Shown here one piece after another: positions 9,581 through 18,631 of a DNA stretch of 64,000 bases. This stretch comes from Coleofasciculaceae cyanobacterium (GTDB lineage Bacteria; Cyanobacteriota; Cyanobacteriia; Cyanobacteriales; Xenococcaceae), in assembly GCA_036703275.1 (NCBI GenBank), contig DATNPK010000111.1, forward strand, positions 1 through 64,000. Direction: 5' to 3'. The stretch's first letter is position 1, and the number at the start of each line of letters is the position of its first letter. The notes under the pieces are model-generated. The model worked only from the letters and a program-made list of their open reading frames with translations. It had not been told where the DNA came from and did no database searches. The translations under genes were made by a program, and so were the position numbers.

Positions 9581-9660
9581 GCTACCCAGACTAATAGCAA
9601 AAGAAACCGAAAAACTTTGAAATAAGACAAAAGCTAAAACTTAGGAATGTAAGATAAACA
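9573..9660 (+). pseudogene. hicA: Truncated hicA toxin remnant
   Basis: Overlapping the hicB stop, a TTG at 9573 opens a frame reading PKLPRLIAKETEKL and then TGA at 9618-9620. This is the characteristic N-terminus of a HicA toxin (normally 60-80 residues). The following 40 bases are out of frame and contain a GNVR-like fragment, which suggests an internal deletion. The catalytic His region is absent, so no active toxin can be made. Confidence 0.6.
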
Positions 9661-9684
9661 AAGCCAATTTACAATAGGCGGTTG

Positions 9685-10797
9685 ATGATTTACGTTTATA
9701 GTGAGCTACAGTCAGGGTTTAGTTGGTTAAGGCAGTATAGAGGTGCTAATCCTAGTTTTGCCTGTATTCTGGGGTTTACTGCCACAGGATTAATTCCAGG
9801 CATTTCCGCAGCAGGAGCAACGCCAAAAGATCGAGAATACACAGCGATCGCTGATGCCGAATTTTTAGCTAAAGGAGTACAGGCTTATTACGATCATCCC
9901 CTACCAATTCTTGAAGCGGGAGTCTCTCCTACCTTTATTTCTCGCGCTGTAGTTGAAGCATTAGAGCTGCCAACTTATATTTTTAATGCAGGTTTACCTC
10001 ATCAGCCAACTGTAGAGACGATCGATCTAGGAGGAGTTGCAGCTGCTTGTGTTTCGTCAGGTAAGGCAATGCCGATCGCCAAAGTGCTGCATTTATTTAA
10101 CCAAGGCTTAAAATGGGGCGAAAAGTTAGCCTACACGGCTGATTATTTAATTATTGGAGAATGCGTCGTCGGTGGGACAACTACAGCTCTAGCTCTTTTA
10201 ACAGCACTAGGGATTAAGGCAAAAGGAATGGTAAATAGCAGTCATCCCAGCTGTAATCATGCTCAAAAATGGTCTGTGGTTCAAGCTGGCTTATTAAATG
10301 CTGGCTCACTAAAACAATTTCAAGATCCTTTGGCGGCGGTAGCAGCAGTAGGCGATCCGATGCAAATTGTGAGTGCAGGGATGGCGATCGCTGCTAGCCG
10401 CCATGTGGGTGTAATGTTAGCAGGAGGGACACAAATGTTGGCAGTATATGCCTTAATTGAAGCGATCACACTTTACCACAACGTCTCGGCTCAGCTAGCT
10501 CAAATTGTAGTCGGGACAACTCGTTGGGTAGCAGAAGATCCCACAGGTAATACTGTAGCTTTAGCAAAAGTTGTGGGTGGAGTCCCTCTGTTGGCTACTG
10601 GTTTGAATTTTGCCACTTCACGATATCCTAGCTTTCGTGCTTATTCGTCAGGATATGTTAAAGAAGGTGTCGGTGCAGGAGGCTGCGCGATCGCAACTCA
10701 GCTTAAACAAAATTGGACTTCCACTCAATTGCTCACTGTTGTTGAAACTTTATTTGCTCGTTATCGTAGTTTAAGAATGAATTCTATAGGTCAATAG
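9685..10797 (+). CDS. cobT: CobT-like nicotinate-nucleotide phosphoribosyltransferase
   Basis: About 370 residues of the TIGR00303 group found in cyanobacteria and archaea. The group is related to CobT, which transfers phosphoribose from nicotinate mononucleotide to the lower-ligand base of cobamides. Motifs seen are FTATGLIPGISAAGATPKDR near residue 30, GECVVGGTTTALALLTALG near 165, and the glycine-rich MLAGGTQMLAVYAL near 255. Only the exact transferase substrate is uncertain: cyanobacteria make pseudocobalamin with adenine as lower base. I prefer the ATG at 9685 to the TTG just before it. Its 3' end overlaps a convergent gene by 27 bases. Confidence 0.85.
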   Translation: MIYVYSELQSGFSWLRQYRGANPSFACILGFTATGLIPGISAAGATPKDREYTAIADAEFLAKGVQAYYDHPLPILEAGVSPTFISRAVVEALELPTYIFNAGLPHQPTVETIDLGGVAAACVSSGKAMPIAKVLHLFNQGLKWGEKLAYTADYLIIGECVVGGTTTALALLTALGIKAKGMVNSSHPSCNHAQKWSVVQAGLLNAGSLKQFQDPLAAVAAVGDPMQIVSAGMAIAASRHVGVMLAGGTQMLAVYALIEAITLYHNVSAQLAQIVVGTTRWVAEDPTGNTVALAKVVGGVPLLATGLNFATSRYPSFRAYSSGYVKEGVGAGGCAIATQLKQNWTSTQLLTVVETLFARYRSLRMNSIGQ

Positions 10798-11148
10798 TTG
10801 CTCTTCTAGAGCTGCAATGCGATTGTATGCTGCGGTAAGCTGCGCTGTTAAACGGCGAATTTGCGTATCGGGAGCTAGATTATCGCTACTTGAACTAGTA
10901 CTACTACTGCTGCTGTTGTCATCTACCAAAATATCTTTATGAGTTAATTGATATTCTGATTTTCTGTCCTGACCTGCAAATTTGGCCGAGCTTGAAGCAA
11001 AATTAGGTAAAGAATAGGATTCTTGTTCGACACGCTTTGGTTGTTGAGCGCTTAATTCTTTAACTTGGCTGCTAATTTGCTCGCTCATCTCGTGTAAGCG
11101 GTCTATTTTGTTCCGTAATTCGCTAACTTGTGATTGCAATGTATCCAT
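10771..11148 (-). CDS. Small coiled-coil protein with Ser-rich linker
   Basis: 125 residues: an N-terminal coiled coil (1-36), a poorly ordered middle with a serine run (SSSSSTSSSSD, about residues 79-89), and a second short coiled coil (95-120, RRLTAQLTAAYNRIAALEEQL). It has no catalytic motif and no membrane segment. I know of no function. The tail-to-tail overlap of 27 bases with cobT is unusual and would allow antisense interference. It is probably a real gene because codon use and coiled-coil periodicity are consistent throughout. Confidence 0.6.
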   Translation of the reverse strand: MDTLQSQVSELRNKIDRLHEMSEQISSQVKELSAQQPKRVEQESYSLPNFASSSAKFAGQDRKSEYQLTHKDILVDDNSSSSSTSSSSDNLAPDTQIRRLTAQLTAAYNRIAALEEQLLTYRIHS

Positions 11149-11408
11149 ATAATTTCTAAAGTTAATTTATTTTTCAGGTACTTTAATGCTAAAAGCATTA
11201 ATTCAAAAAATTACGACTATTCCTGATTCATTTAACAATTGCTCAACGTATTTTTATGAAGATTCTAATAATACTCATAATCCTTATAATTCTTAATTTC
11301 AAAGCAAAATTGCCTCAAATTAAACCGAAGAATAGATTTGACGATCTAAGCCATGTTATTAATTTGATCCAAATGGTTATACCTCAACAGCTATAAACTT
11401 AAGCCATA

Positions 11409-12596
11409 ATGAATTACCATTTATCTCGTCGTCGTTTTCTTAAAGCTATTACTGCTACAGCTTTGACTCAAATGCTGTTAGGCTGTGATAACGCTGAAAC
11501 AATTTCACAAATACTATTCTTAGAAAGTTCTGTCCCGTCACAGCTAATTGGAAACTTTCATAAAATAGTTAACGGACAAAAAAAGGTTAATTTCAAACCT
11601 CAAAGCCAGTTAGGACAAATCTTTGATTTACTACTAAATTTACAGCAAAACAAAAAGTCAGATCAAAAGACAAAGAGTTTATTTGATAAAATCTTGAATA
11701 AATCGGTAGTTAATCCTGATTTGACTACCTTAGGTGACATCTGGTTATCATCTGCCATCAAGCAAAATTTAATTCAACCTTTATCAGTAAAGGACTTAGT
11801 TAGCTGGCAAAAATTACCTACTCGATGGCAACAATTGGTCAGGCGTAATAATCAGGGAAAATTAGCCACTGACGGGCAAATATATGGCGCGCCTTATCGT
11901 TGGGGAAGTACAGTAATTGCTTACCAAAGCGATAAGTTAGACGAATTAGGTATAACTGTGAGCGACTGGCAAGATCTGTGGCAACCAGAATTGCGCGATC
12001 GCATTTCTCTACTAGATTCTCCTAGAGAAGTTATCGGTCTGACTTTGAAAAAATTAGGACGCTCTTACAATACTGAGAATTTAGATTTTGTCCCAGATCT
12101 TGAAACAGAGTTATTAGCCTTACACAAACAGGCGAAGTTATACAGTTCGGAACACTACCTAGAACCTCTGATTTTAGGAGATACTTGGGTTGCTGTGGGC
12201 TGGTCAACAGATATATTACCCTTACTCAAACGCTACCCTGAGATCAAATTGATCGTTCCTAAGTCGGGAACATCTTTGTGGGCAGATCTTTGGGTTAAAC
12301 CGCAAATACCGCAAGCATCATTGATGAGCGATAGTCAACAAGCTTCAACTGTAGTTGAAAAATGGATCGACTATTGCTGGCAACCTCAAGCAGCTAAACA
12401 AATATCTCTATTTACCAACGGAATTTCGCCAGTTTTATCTTCTTTAAAGCCAGAAGAGATACCCGAAGATCTCAAAGACAATCTTTATTTTAATTCAGCA
12501 GTCTTAAATTCTGACAAGAGCGAATTTCTCTTACCTCTTGAACCAGCAACAGAACAGCAATATCAAGATTTGTGGGTGAAGATTCGACAGTCGTAA
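11409..12596 (+). CDS. Tat-exported lipoprotein, ABC-type solute-binding protein
   Basis: 395 residues. The N-terminus has a twin-arginine signal SRRRFLKA (residues 6-13), a hydrophobic stretch and a lipobox LLGC with Cys26, so it should be folded in the cytoplasm, exported by Tat and lipid-anchored. The rest resembles extracellular solute-binding proteins of the spermidine/putrescine or iron group (PotD-like). Examples are GAPYRWGSTVIAYQSDKLDELG, WQDLWQPELRDRISLLDSPRE and the C-terminal SPVLSS. No permease or ATPase gene is adjacent, so the cognate transporter lies elsewhere. The ligand cannot be named from sequence. Confidence 0.82.
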   Translation: MNYHLSRRRFLKAITATALTQMLLGCDNAETISQILFLESSVPSQLIGNFHKIVNGQKKVNFKPQSQLGQIFDLLLNLQQNKKSDQKTKSLFDKILNKSVVNPDLTTLGDIWLSSAIKQNLIQPLSVKDLVSWQKLPTRWQQLVRRNNQGKLATDGQIYGAPYRWGSTVIAYQSDKLDELGITVSDWQDLWQPELRDRISLLDSPREVIGLTLKKLGRSYNTENLDFVPDLETELLALHKQAKLYSSEHYLEPLILGDTWVAVGWSTDILPLLKRYPEIKLIVPKSGTSLWADLWVKPQIPQASLMSDSQQASTVVEKWIDYCWQPQAAKQISLFTNGISPVLSSLKPEEIPEDLKDNLYFNSAVLNSDKSEFLLPLEPATEQQYQDLWVKIRQS

Positions 12597-12685
12597 CAGT
12601 AGTTGCAACAGTAAAAGTGAATCGCCATTCAGCAAGGCTTATGTTGTAATCAGGATTGAAGAATTTTGATCTTAATTGTTAGTTA

Positions 12686-14137
12686 ATGAATATTGCCTGG
12701 CGAGAAGTTAAGGAGAAGTTTAAACAGATCTGGGGATATGAAGATTTTAGATCGCCTCAAGGGGAGATAGTTCAAGCTCTTTTAACTGGTCAAGACGCTC
12801 TAATCATTTTGCCTACAGGTGGCGGAAAGTCGATTTGCTTTCAGCTACCTGCACTTCTGCAAACAGGATTAACTATAGTGGTTTCTCCTCTGGTGGCGTT
12901 AATGGAGAATCAGGTCAATCAGTTAAAACATTTAGGATTATCTGGAGCTTTACTACATAGTGAATTGTCTAGAAGTGAAAGAAAAAAAACTTTAGACGCG
13001 ATCGCACTGGGGGAATTGAGCTTATTATATTTATCACCCGAAACTCTACTTAGTTTACCTGTCTGGAAAATTATTGCTCAACCCGAAGTCAAGATCACGG
13101 GTATTGTGATCGATGAGGTTCACTGCTTAACTCAATGGGGAACTACTTTTCGTCCTGCCTATCGTCGCTTAGGTATTGTGCGTCGTAGTTTACTTCAGCA
13201 TAAACCGACTGGGACAAAAATCGCGATCGCCGCTTTTACCGCTACTGCCGATCCTCAAGCCCAACGCGAGATATCTCTGGTTTTGGAGTTAAAGCAACCA
13301 GAAACTTGGTTAATTAGTCCCTATCGTTACAATCTCAGTCTTAATATTCAGACGGTTTGGACTCCCAGAGGCAGAAAGCAACAGATGCTAAGGTTTATTC
13401 AAACCAAAGCAAATCAATCTGGTTTAATCTATGTTCGTTCTCGTAAAGATAGCCAAACCCTGGCAGCATGGTTAAAATCTGAGGGTTATGCTGCTGCTGC
13501 TTATCATGCGGGATTGATTACCAGCGATCGCCGAAAAATTGAGCAAGGCTGGATCTCAAGTAAAATTCAATTCGTGATTTGTACCTCTGCTTTTGGCATG
13601 GGGATCGATAAACCGGATGTTCGCTGGATAGTTCATTATCATTCCCCAGAATTACTGGCTGAATACATACAGGAAGTCGGTAGAGGTGGCAGAGATGGCA
13701 AACCCGCTGAAGCTTTAACTTTGATTAGTGAACCGACTGGATGGTTAGATCCCGAAGATAAACAGCGTAGTCAGTTTTTTCAGCGCAAGCTAGAACAGCA
13801 ATATCGCCAAGCGCAAAAAATAGTTGCACAACTACCGCAGCAAGGTGCGATCGCCACGATCAAATCACAGTTTCCTCATGGAGAAATTAGTCTGGGTATC
13901 TTACACAGCTTAGGTTTGGTTTACTGGCCAGATCCGTTTCATTACTGCAAACGCTCTGCTCAAGTGTCCTTAAATCGTCTCGCCCTCAGCCAAAAACACC
14001 ATCAAAAACAGATGCAGCAATATCTGAGAACTAAGCAATGTCGTTGGCAATATCTATTACAGGCTTTTGATTTTAAACAAGAAGCACAAGGCTTTAAATG
14101 TGGAACTTGTGATAACTGCCGTAATGCCAATTTATGA
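12686..14137 (+). CDS. recQ: RecQ-family ATP-dependent DNA helicase
   Basis: A 3'-5' helicase acting in recombination and fork repair. Walker A LPTGGGKS is at residues 42-49, and the DEVH box (D143) sits in VIDEVHCLTQWG. Motif III is FTATADPQAQ, and motif VI QEVGRGGRDGK is near 332-342. The C-terminal region keeps the zinc-binding cysteines CGTCDNC but is short. At 483 residues the protein lacks an HRDC domain, as many cyanobacterial RecQ paralogs do. It sits alone after the lipoprotein gene on the same strand. Activity is likely; whether it is the main RecQ or a paralog cannot be told here. Confidence 0.93.
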   Translation: MNIAWREVKEKFKQIWGYEDFRSPQGEIVQALLTGQDALIILPTGGGKSICFQLPALLQTGLTIVVSPLVALMENQVNQLKHLGLSGALLHSELSRSERKKTLDAIALGELSLLYLSPETLLSLPVWKIIAQPEVKITGIVIDEVHCLTQWGTTFRPAYRRLGIVRRSLLQHKPTGTKIAIAAFTATADPQAQREISLVLELKQPETWLISPYRYNLSLNIQTVWTPRGRKQQMLRFIQTKANQSGLIYVRSRKDSQTLAAWLKSEGYAAAAYHAGLITSDRRKIEQGWISSKIQFVICTSAFGMGIDKPDVRWIVHYHSPELLAEYIQEVGRGGRDGKPAEALTLISEPTGWLDPEDKQRSQFFQRKLEQQYRQAQKIVAQLPQQGAIATIKSQFPHGEISLGILHSLGLVYWPDPFHYCKRSAQVSLNRLALSQKHHQKQMQQYLRTKQCRWQYLLQAFDFKQEAQGFKCGTCDNCRNANL

Positions 14138-14529
14138 GAAAAATGATTCTAAATCCTGTTTGGATAGAACACTTCCACAAGTCAAAAGTCACATTGTGCT
14201 AAAGCATACACCTTCGGATATCCTGCGGGAAGAGGAAAAGTCAAAAGTTTTACTCATTACTCATATGGTAGTTTGATGTCGGCTGATTTGAAGCGGTAAA
14301 AAATCGATTATGATGAGCGCCAAAACAACTATAATCTAATATAGATAGTGGTTTTCATTATTTATTGGGATGCAACGACCTGTCGAGTTTTTGTCTGTGG
14401 TCAATGGCTAGTTGCTGCCAATTTACTAATTAATAACAATGTCAATGTATCTCACTAGTTAGTGGAAGGCTATATCTAGCTACAATAAGCTTTAATTATC
14501 TAGTTAAATGTTGGAGAAAATAGAACAGT
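14138..14529. other. Intergenic region, no gene seen
   Basis: 392 bases between recQ and the coiled-coil gene. No credible reading frame is visible: one frame reading out of recQ looks like a shadow. A short stretch near 14205-14235 (CATACACCTTCGGATATCC) resembles parts of the repeat clusters at 34.3 and 51.8 kb. The last 60 bases probably hold the promoter of the downstream gene. Confidence 0.5.
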
Positions 14530-16542
14530 ATGCCACGCAAAAAACCCAAGTCGACCAAATCTGGTAATAGACCGCTCAAAACAGCAAGTTTTTTAGAAAA
14601 GTCTCAGATAGGAATTTCTCTGACTACTCAGGCTTTGAAAAACCTCAATGAGATTGTGGCAACAACTGGTTTATCTAAATCCAAAATTTTTGAAGACTTG
14701 GTTACAGGTAATTTGGCGATCGCCAGTCAGGTTGCAGAAAAAACGATTTCTATTGAGACGAAAAATGAAGCTGATTCCTCCGAAAACACACCTCAGATAC
14801 AAATAGTAGAAGGTATAGTTTCCACCGAAAATCAGCAACAACCTGCACCAGAGTCTTCAGATCAAAAAGAGCGAATAGACTCAACTACTTTAGCAGAATT
14901 AAAAGAAAAAATTAAAGAACATAAGGCTAATTACCAAGCATTGAAAAAATATGCTCAGGAACAAGAAGCATTAGTTAATAAATTAACCAAACAAGTAGAA
15001 GAACAAAAAGATTTAGAGTCGGAACAAAGCAAACAAAAAACTGATGATTTAGAGCAGCAATTCAACCAAGAATTAGAACAGCTTAGGCAACAAATTGCTG
15101 AGAAAGAAGCAGACTACAAAACTTCTCAAGATAGCCTGTCAGTCAGTGAAGCCAAGATTCAAGAATTAGAGCAGCAATTATCTGCACAACAAGACAGCGA
15201 TACTAACTTTCAAAATCAACTATCAGAGAAAGAAGAAGCTTTAACTCAATTACAACAGCAGCTAGACCAAAAGCAATCCGAAGTTGATAGTTTAACCAGC
15301 GATCGCCAACAGGCACAAAACCAAGCAGCAGAGAAAGAAGAAGCTCTAACTCAATTACAACAACAGCTAGAACAGAAGCAATCGGAAGTTGATAGTTTAA
15401 CTAGCGATCGCCAACAGGCACAGAATCAAGTATCAGAAAAAGAAGAAGCTTTAACTCAATTACAACAGCAGCTAGAACAGAAGCAATCGGAAGTTGATAG
15501 TTTAACCAGCGATCGCCAACAGGCACAGAATCAAGTATCAGAAAAAGAAGAAGCTCTAACTCAATTACAACAGCAGCTAGAGCAAAAGCAATCGGAAGTT
15601 GATAGTTTAACTAGCGATCGCCAACAGGCACAAAACCAAGTATCAGAGAAAGAAGAAGCTTTAACTCAATTACAACAACAGCTAGACGAAAAGCAAGCTG
15701 AAGTTGATAGTTTAACTAGCGATCGCCAACAGGCACAAAATCAAGTATCAGAGAAAGAAGAAGCTTTAACTCAATTACAACAGCAGCTAGAACAGAAGCA
15801 AGCTGAAGTTGATAGTTTAACTAGCGATCGCCAACAGGCACAGAACCAAGTATCAGAAATTCAACATCAGTTATCTGAAGCGTCAACTGCGAATCAAATT
15901 CTTCAATCGCAGCTATCTGATGCTCAGCAACAGTTGGGCATATTAAAAGAACAAACTCAACAGCAACAAGGAGAACTCAATCGTCTTGGTGTAGACGTGC
16001 AAACTAGTCATCAACAGCTGAGCGATAAGCAAGGGCAAATTAGCAGCCTAGAACAGCAAGTCAAGCAGCAAACAGTACAGATTGAGGAACAAAATAAAGT
16101 TGCTCAAAATTTGCAGCAGCAAGTTACCAAGCAAGAACAGCAGGTGACAGAATTAACCGAACAAGTGGCTCAAAGAGAGCAGGCTATTAATCAAACTAAA
16201 GAACAGTTGAAACAGGAAATAGCGCAGAAAGAACAGCAGATAAACAACTTAAAACAGGAAAGTGCCAAAAACAGTGAACTAACTAACCAGGTAAGCGATC
16301 GCTCAAGTTTAATCGAGCAGCTAAATCAGCAGTTAGAAGAGCAGAAAAGCAACTATGGCTTATTAGATTTCAAAGGAAACGAACAGCAAGGCTTAATTGC
16401 CAGCTTGCGATCGCAGCTAGAAGAACAGCAATCTTTAGTAGCTACAACTAGCGCCTCCAGCACCTACAAGACTTGGACAATAATTCTACTCGGAGTTTTG
16501 TTAACTATAGCTTCAGTAATTTCAGCCAAATCCTCTATGTAG
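14530..16542 (+). CDS. Ribbon-helix-helix-like, long coiled coil, C-terminal membrane anchor
   Basis: 670 residues. The basic N-terminus is followed at about 35-72 by a segment (ISLTTQALKNLNEIVATTGLSKSKIFEDL) that fits a ribbon-helix-helix DNA-binding unit. Residues 115-640 are almost entirely Gln/Glu-rich heptads, a coiled coil that could span tens of nanometres. Six nearly identical 35-residue repeats occupy about 236-445. A single hydrophobic helix (TIILLGVLLTIASVISA) near 650-666 ends the protein, so the N-terminus should stay cytoplasmic. The layout suggests a tether between DNA and membrane, but this is inference; no homolog of known function is recognised. The repeats imply length variation between strains. 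Confidence 0.7.
   Translation: MPRKKPKSTKSGNRPLKTASFLEKSQIGISLTTQALKNLNEIVATTGLSKSKIFEDLVTGNLAIASQVAEKTISIETKNEADSSENTPQIQIVEGIVSTENQQQPAPESSDQKERIDSTTLAELKEKIKEHKANYQALKKYAQEQEALVNKLTKQVEEQKDLESEQSKQKTDDLEQQFNQELEQLRQQIAEKEADYKTSQDSLSVSEAKIQELEQQLSAQQDSDTNFQNQLSEKEEALTQLQQQLDQKQSEVDSLTSDRQQAQNQAAEKEEALTQLQQQLEQKQSEVDSLTSDRQQAQNQVSEKEEALTQLQQQLEQKQSEVDSLTSDRQQAQNQVSEKEEALTQLQQQLEQKQSEVDSLTSDRQQAQNQVSEKEEALTQLQQQLDEKQAEVDSLTSDRQQAQNQVSEKEEALTQLQQQLEQKQAEVDSLTSDRQQAQNQVSEIQHQLSEASTANQILQSQLSDAQQQLGILKEQTQQQQGELNRLGVDVQTSHQQLSDKQGQISSLEQQVKQQTVQIEEQNKVAQNLQQQVTKQEQQVTELTEQVAQREQAINQTKEQLKQEIAQKEQQINNLKQESAKNSELTNQVSDRSSLIEQLNQQLEEQKSNYGLLDFKGNEQQGLIASLRSQLEEQQSLVATTSASSTYKTWTIILLGVLLTIASVISAKSSM
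15235..15864 (+). repeat. Six 105-bp in-gene tandem repeats
   Basis: Units start at 15235, 15340, 15445, 15550, 15655 and 15760. Each encodes 35 residues with the core DSLTSDRQQAQNQ and contains AGCGATCGCC. Differences between copies are mostly synonymous, and the last unit diverges at its end. Exactly in-frame spacing means copy number can change without breaking the reading frame. Confidence 0.92.
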
Positions 16543-16628
16543 CCAGATTGTGGACAATAAATCTAGTGCGGCGATCGCGGGCTGATAATTACTAATTTAG
16601 CGAAAAAATCAATCTAAAACGTTGATAT

Positions 16629-17438
16629 TCAGGATTTTTTGCTTAAATCTAAATGATAACGATAGAGGGCAACAGGGCGATCGCCTGCGGTGAAATAGTT
16701 TGGATCTTGAGGAGAAAGATAAATCGCTGTAATCTGTTCGGCACTGATATTTCCCGAATCTAATAGCTGATAGTTAGAGGAGGTTTCTACCTCATTAAGA
16801 TAAACTCTTTCGGGGGATCTGAATAATTGCTGAGTAATTTCGGTAGCAATAAATTGATTATTCGGCGGATTTTCTCTACCGCGTCTGGTTATTCTAGAAA
16901 CTAGCTGGCGATCGCCTTTAAGAAAGGTTATTTGTTGGTTTGGGTTATCAGGATCGACCTTGATTCGGTAAACACTATCATCTCCTAAATAAGCCTGAGC
17001 AATTTTCTTACCATTGAATGCTCGATCTGCCACTACTATAGGATGAGACGACTTGAACGCTGATAACCAGCCTGTAGGATGAACATAATATTCAGCGCCA
17101 AATCTAACCTGAAAAGCGATTTTTCGATTAAGGTAATTTTGATTGTCGTTAAATCCAGGAGTAACAATATCTGGGGCTAGGGGGGCTATTTGTTCTACTA
17201 AAGTACTGTCAACATTCCATGTTCCAGCCATCCACTCAGGATATTCTAAGTCTCCTTTGGCAAGCTTTAATGAGGGTTTACTAGTCCATTCTGGAAACTG
17301 TTCGATGCGATCTACCAAGGAAGCAGCAAAGGTATTTGAGGTAAAACTTAGCAGGATCAAGCAAACCAAAATGATACTTAATAACTGCCGTTTGAAAGTC
17401 TTGAAGAGTTGATGGCTAGGAGCAGTTTTGTCTCTCAT
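16629..17438 (-). CDS. DUF6816-like secreted or lumenal protein
   Basis: 269 residues with an N-terminal signal peptide (about residues 18-40, ILVCLILLSFTSNTFAA). The mature part contains PEWMAGTWNVDSTLVEQIAPLAPDIVTPGF, a pattern I associate with DUF6816, a family shared by cyanobacteria and plastids and placed in the thylakoid lumen in plants. Function is unknown. Its start codon lies only eight bases from the start of the divergent glycosyltransferase, so the promoters must lie inside the opposite genes or the true start is slightly internal. Family name moderately sure. Confidence 0.65.
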   Translation of the reverse strand: MRDKTAPSHQLFKTFKRQLLSIILVCLILLSFTSNTFAASLVDRIEQFPEWTSKPSLKLAKGDLEYPEWMAGTWNVDSTLVEQIAPLAPDIVTPGFNDNQNYLNRKIAFQVRFGAEYYVHPTGWLSAFKSSHPIVVADRAFNGKKIAQAYLGDDSVYRIKVDPDNPNQQITFLKGDRQLVSRITRRGRENPPNNQFIATEITQQLFRSPERVYLNEVETSSNYQLLDSGNISAEQITAIYLSPQDPNYFTAGDRPVALYRYHLDLSKKS

Positions 17439-17446
17439 CTTTAAAC

Positions 17447-18142
17447 ATGACTCAATGTATTATCAGCATTATTATCCCAGTTCTCAATGAAGCCGCGATC
17501 GTTAAATCAACTTTGACACAATTACAGCAGCATTCTGGGGTAGAAATAATTGTGGTCGATGGAGGAAGTCAAGACAATACTGTCGCTTTAGTTCAGCAAA
17601 CAGGGGTAAAAGTTATTACTGTCGTGGGAAAAGGTAGGGCGGGACAAATGAATGCAGGGGCAAATGCTGCTCAAGGAAACATACTACTGTTTCTTCATGC
17701 TGATACTCGACTACCGCCACACTTTGTCGATCTGGTTATTCAGACTTTAAAACAGCCACGGATTGTTGCTGGAGCGTTTAAATTAGCTATCGAAGGTACA
17801 GATAGATCTTTGCGTTGGGTTGAGATGATCGTAGAAATGCGATCGCGCCTGCTGTCGCTTCCCTATGGCGATCAGGCAATCTTTATTTCTAAACTAGCTT
17901 TTATTGAGTCGGGGGGATTTGCTGATTTACCAATTATGGAAGATTTTGAATTTGTCAGACGAATCAAAAGTCAGGGAAGAATTGCGATCGCGCCTGCTGC
18001 GGTACTTACTTCTGGTAGACGTTGGCAAAAGTTGGGAGTCTGGCAAACTACTTTAATTAACCAATTGATTATTGCTGGCTTTTATTTAGGTGTCTCTCCC
18101 ACTAAGCTAGCTAATTTTTATCGTAGTCAAGGTAAACAGTAG
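17447..18142 (+). CDS. TIGR04283-type family 2 glycosyltransferase
   Basis: 231 residues. The GT-A fold starts with SIIIPVLNEA and has the nucleotide-sugar-binding VDGGSQDNT and the DxD-type LFLHADTRLP. The acceptor-side segment is PIMEDFEFVRRIKSQGRI. This is the TIGR04283 group, named for arsenosugar biosynthesis because members occur beside arsenosugar genes in other cyanobacteria. No arsenic gene is adjacent here, so the substrate is uncertain. A C-terminal hydrophobic helix (LINQLIIAGFYLGV) may give membrane contact. Confidence 0.85.
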   Translation: MTQCIISIIIPVLNEAAIVKSTLTQLQQHSGVEIIVVDGGSQDNTVALVQQTGVKVITVVGKGRAGQMNAGANAAQGNILLFLHADTRLPPHFVDLVIQTLKQPRIVAGAFKLAIEGTDRSLRWVEMIVEMRSRLLSLPYGDQAIFISKLAFIESGGFADLPIMEDFEFVRRIKSQGRIAIAPAAVLTSGRRWQKLGVWQTTLINQLIIAGFYLGVSPTKLANFYRSQGKQ

Positions 18143-18222
18143 ATTTAAAAATTAGCAATATTAATCAATGCGATCACAAACGATAATTTCTTGTCAATAG
18201 TCGGATTAAAACCAGCATTCAT

Positions 18223-18260
18223 CAAAAAACCGACTAATACAAACAAACTGTTTAGTCGGC
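18223..18260 (-). terminator. Rho-independent terminator of psbY
   Basis: Inverted repeat CCGACTAA (18230-18237) and TTAGTCGG (18252-18259). Read on the minus strand the stem is followed by a run of six T. It lies about 40 bases after the psbY stop codon. Confidence 0.82.
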
Positions 18261-18299
18261 TAGTTAATTGTAATTAAATAATTACTTAATTATTGATGC

Positions 18300-18413
18300 T
18301 TATTTGTTGAAATATTTTTGTGCTTGAGCTAAAGCAGCACTACCAATGTTAAATATGGCCCAACTAGCAGCGATCGCCAAAGGTGCTATTACTATTAATA
18401 CGCGCCAATCCAT
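18300..18413 (-). CDS. psbY: Photosystem II protein Y
   Basis: A 37-residue gene, easily missed because of its size. It reads [18 protein letters not shown] followed by [19 protein letters not shown]: a single membrane helix and a short polar tail, matching PsbY of other cyanobacteria. PsbY is a peripheral, non-essential subunit of photosystem II next to cytochrome b559. The start ATG is at 18413 and the stop TAA at 18300-18302, with a terminator right after it. The opposite-strand frame over the same bases looks like its shadow. Confidence 0.92.
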   Translation of the reverse strand: MDWRVLIVIAPLAIAASWAIFNIGSAALAQAQKYFNK

Positions 18414-18545
18414 AATTCAATCTCCGTTACAACTATTAATTTATTTAAAAGGTCTATTAATGCCAAACCAGATTTATCTATATTCAAATGTACCAGTTTT
18501 GTTAACCTTTTATCCAGATTTTTTTGAGCCGTTAGGTCTTAGCCA

Positions 18546-18570
18546 AAGAAAAAGGGGATTACGTATCCCC
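18546..18570 (-). terminator. Terminator of the DUF1517 gene
   Basis: Stem GGGGAT (18554-18559) / ATCCCC (18565-18570) with a five-base loop. On the minus strand it is followed by CTTTTTCTTT. It lies about 60 bases beyond the stop codon of the DUF1517 gene. Confidence 0.65.
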
Positions 18571-18631
18571 ATTGAACTAAAACTGCTTTGTAAAACAGCG
18601 AAACAGTTTATTTAATTTACAGTATTAATAC

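Noticed and set aside
18346-18615. 89-codon frame on the plus strand
   Set aside because: It overlaps psbY and a terminator in antisense and has no homology pattern.
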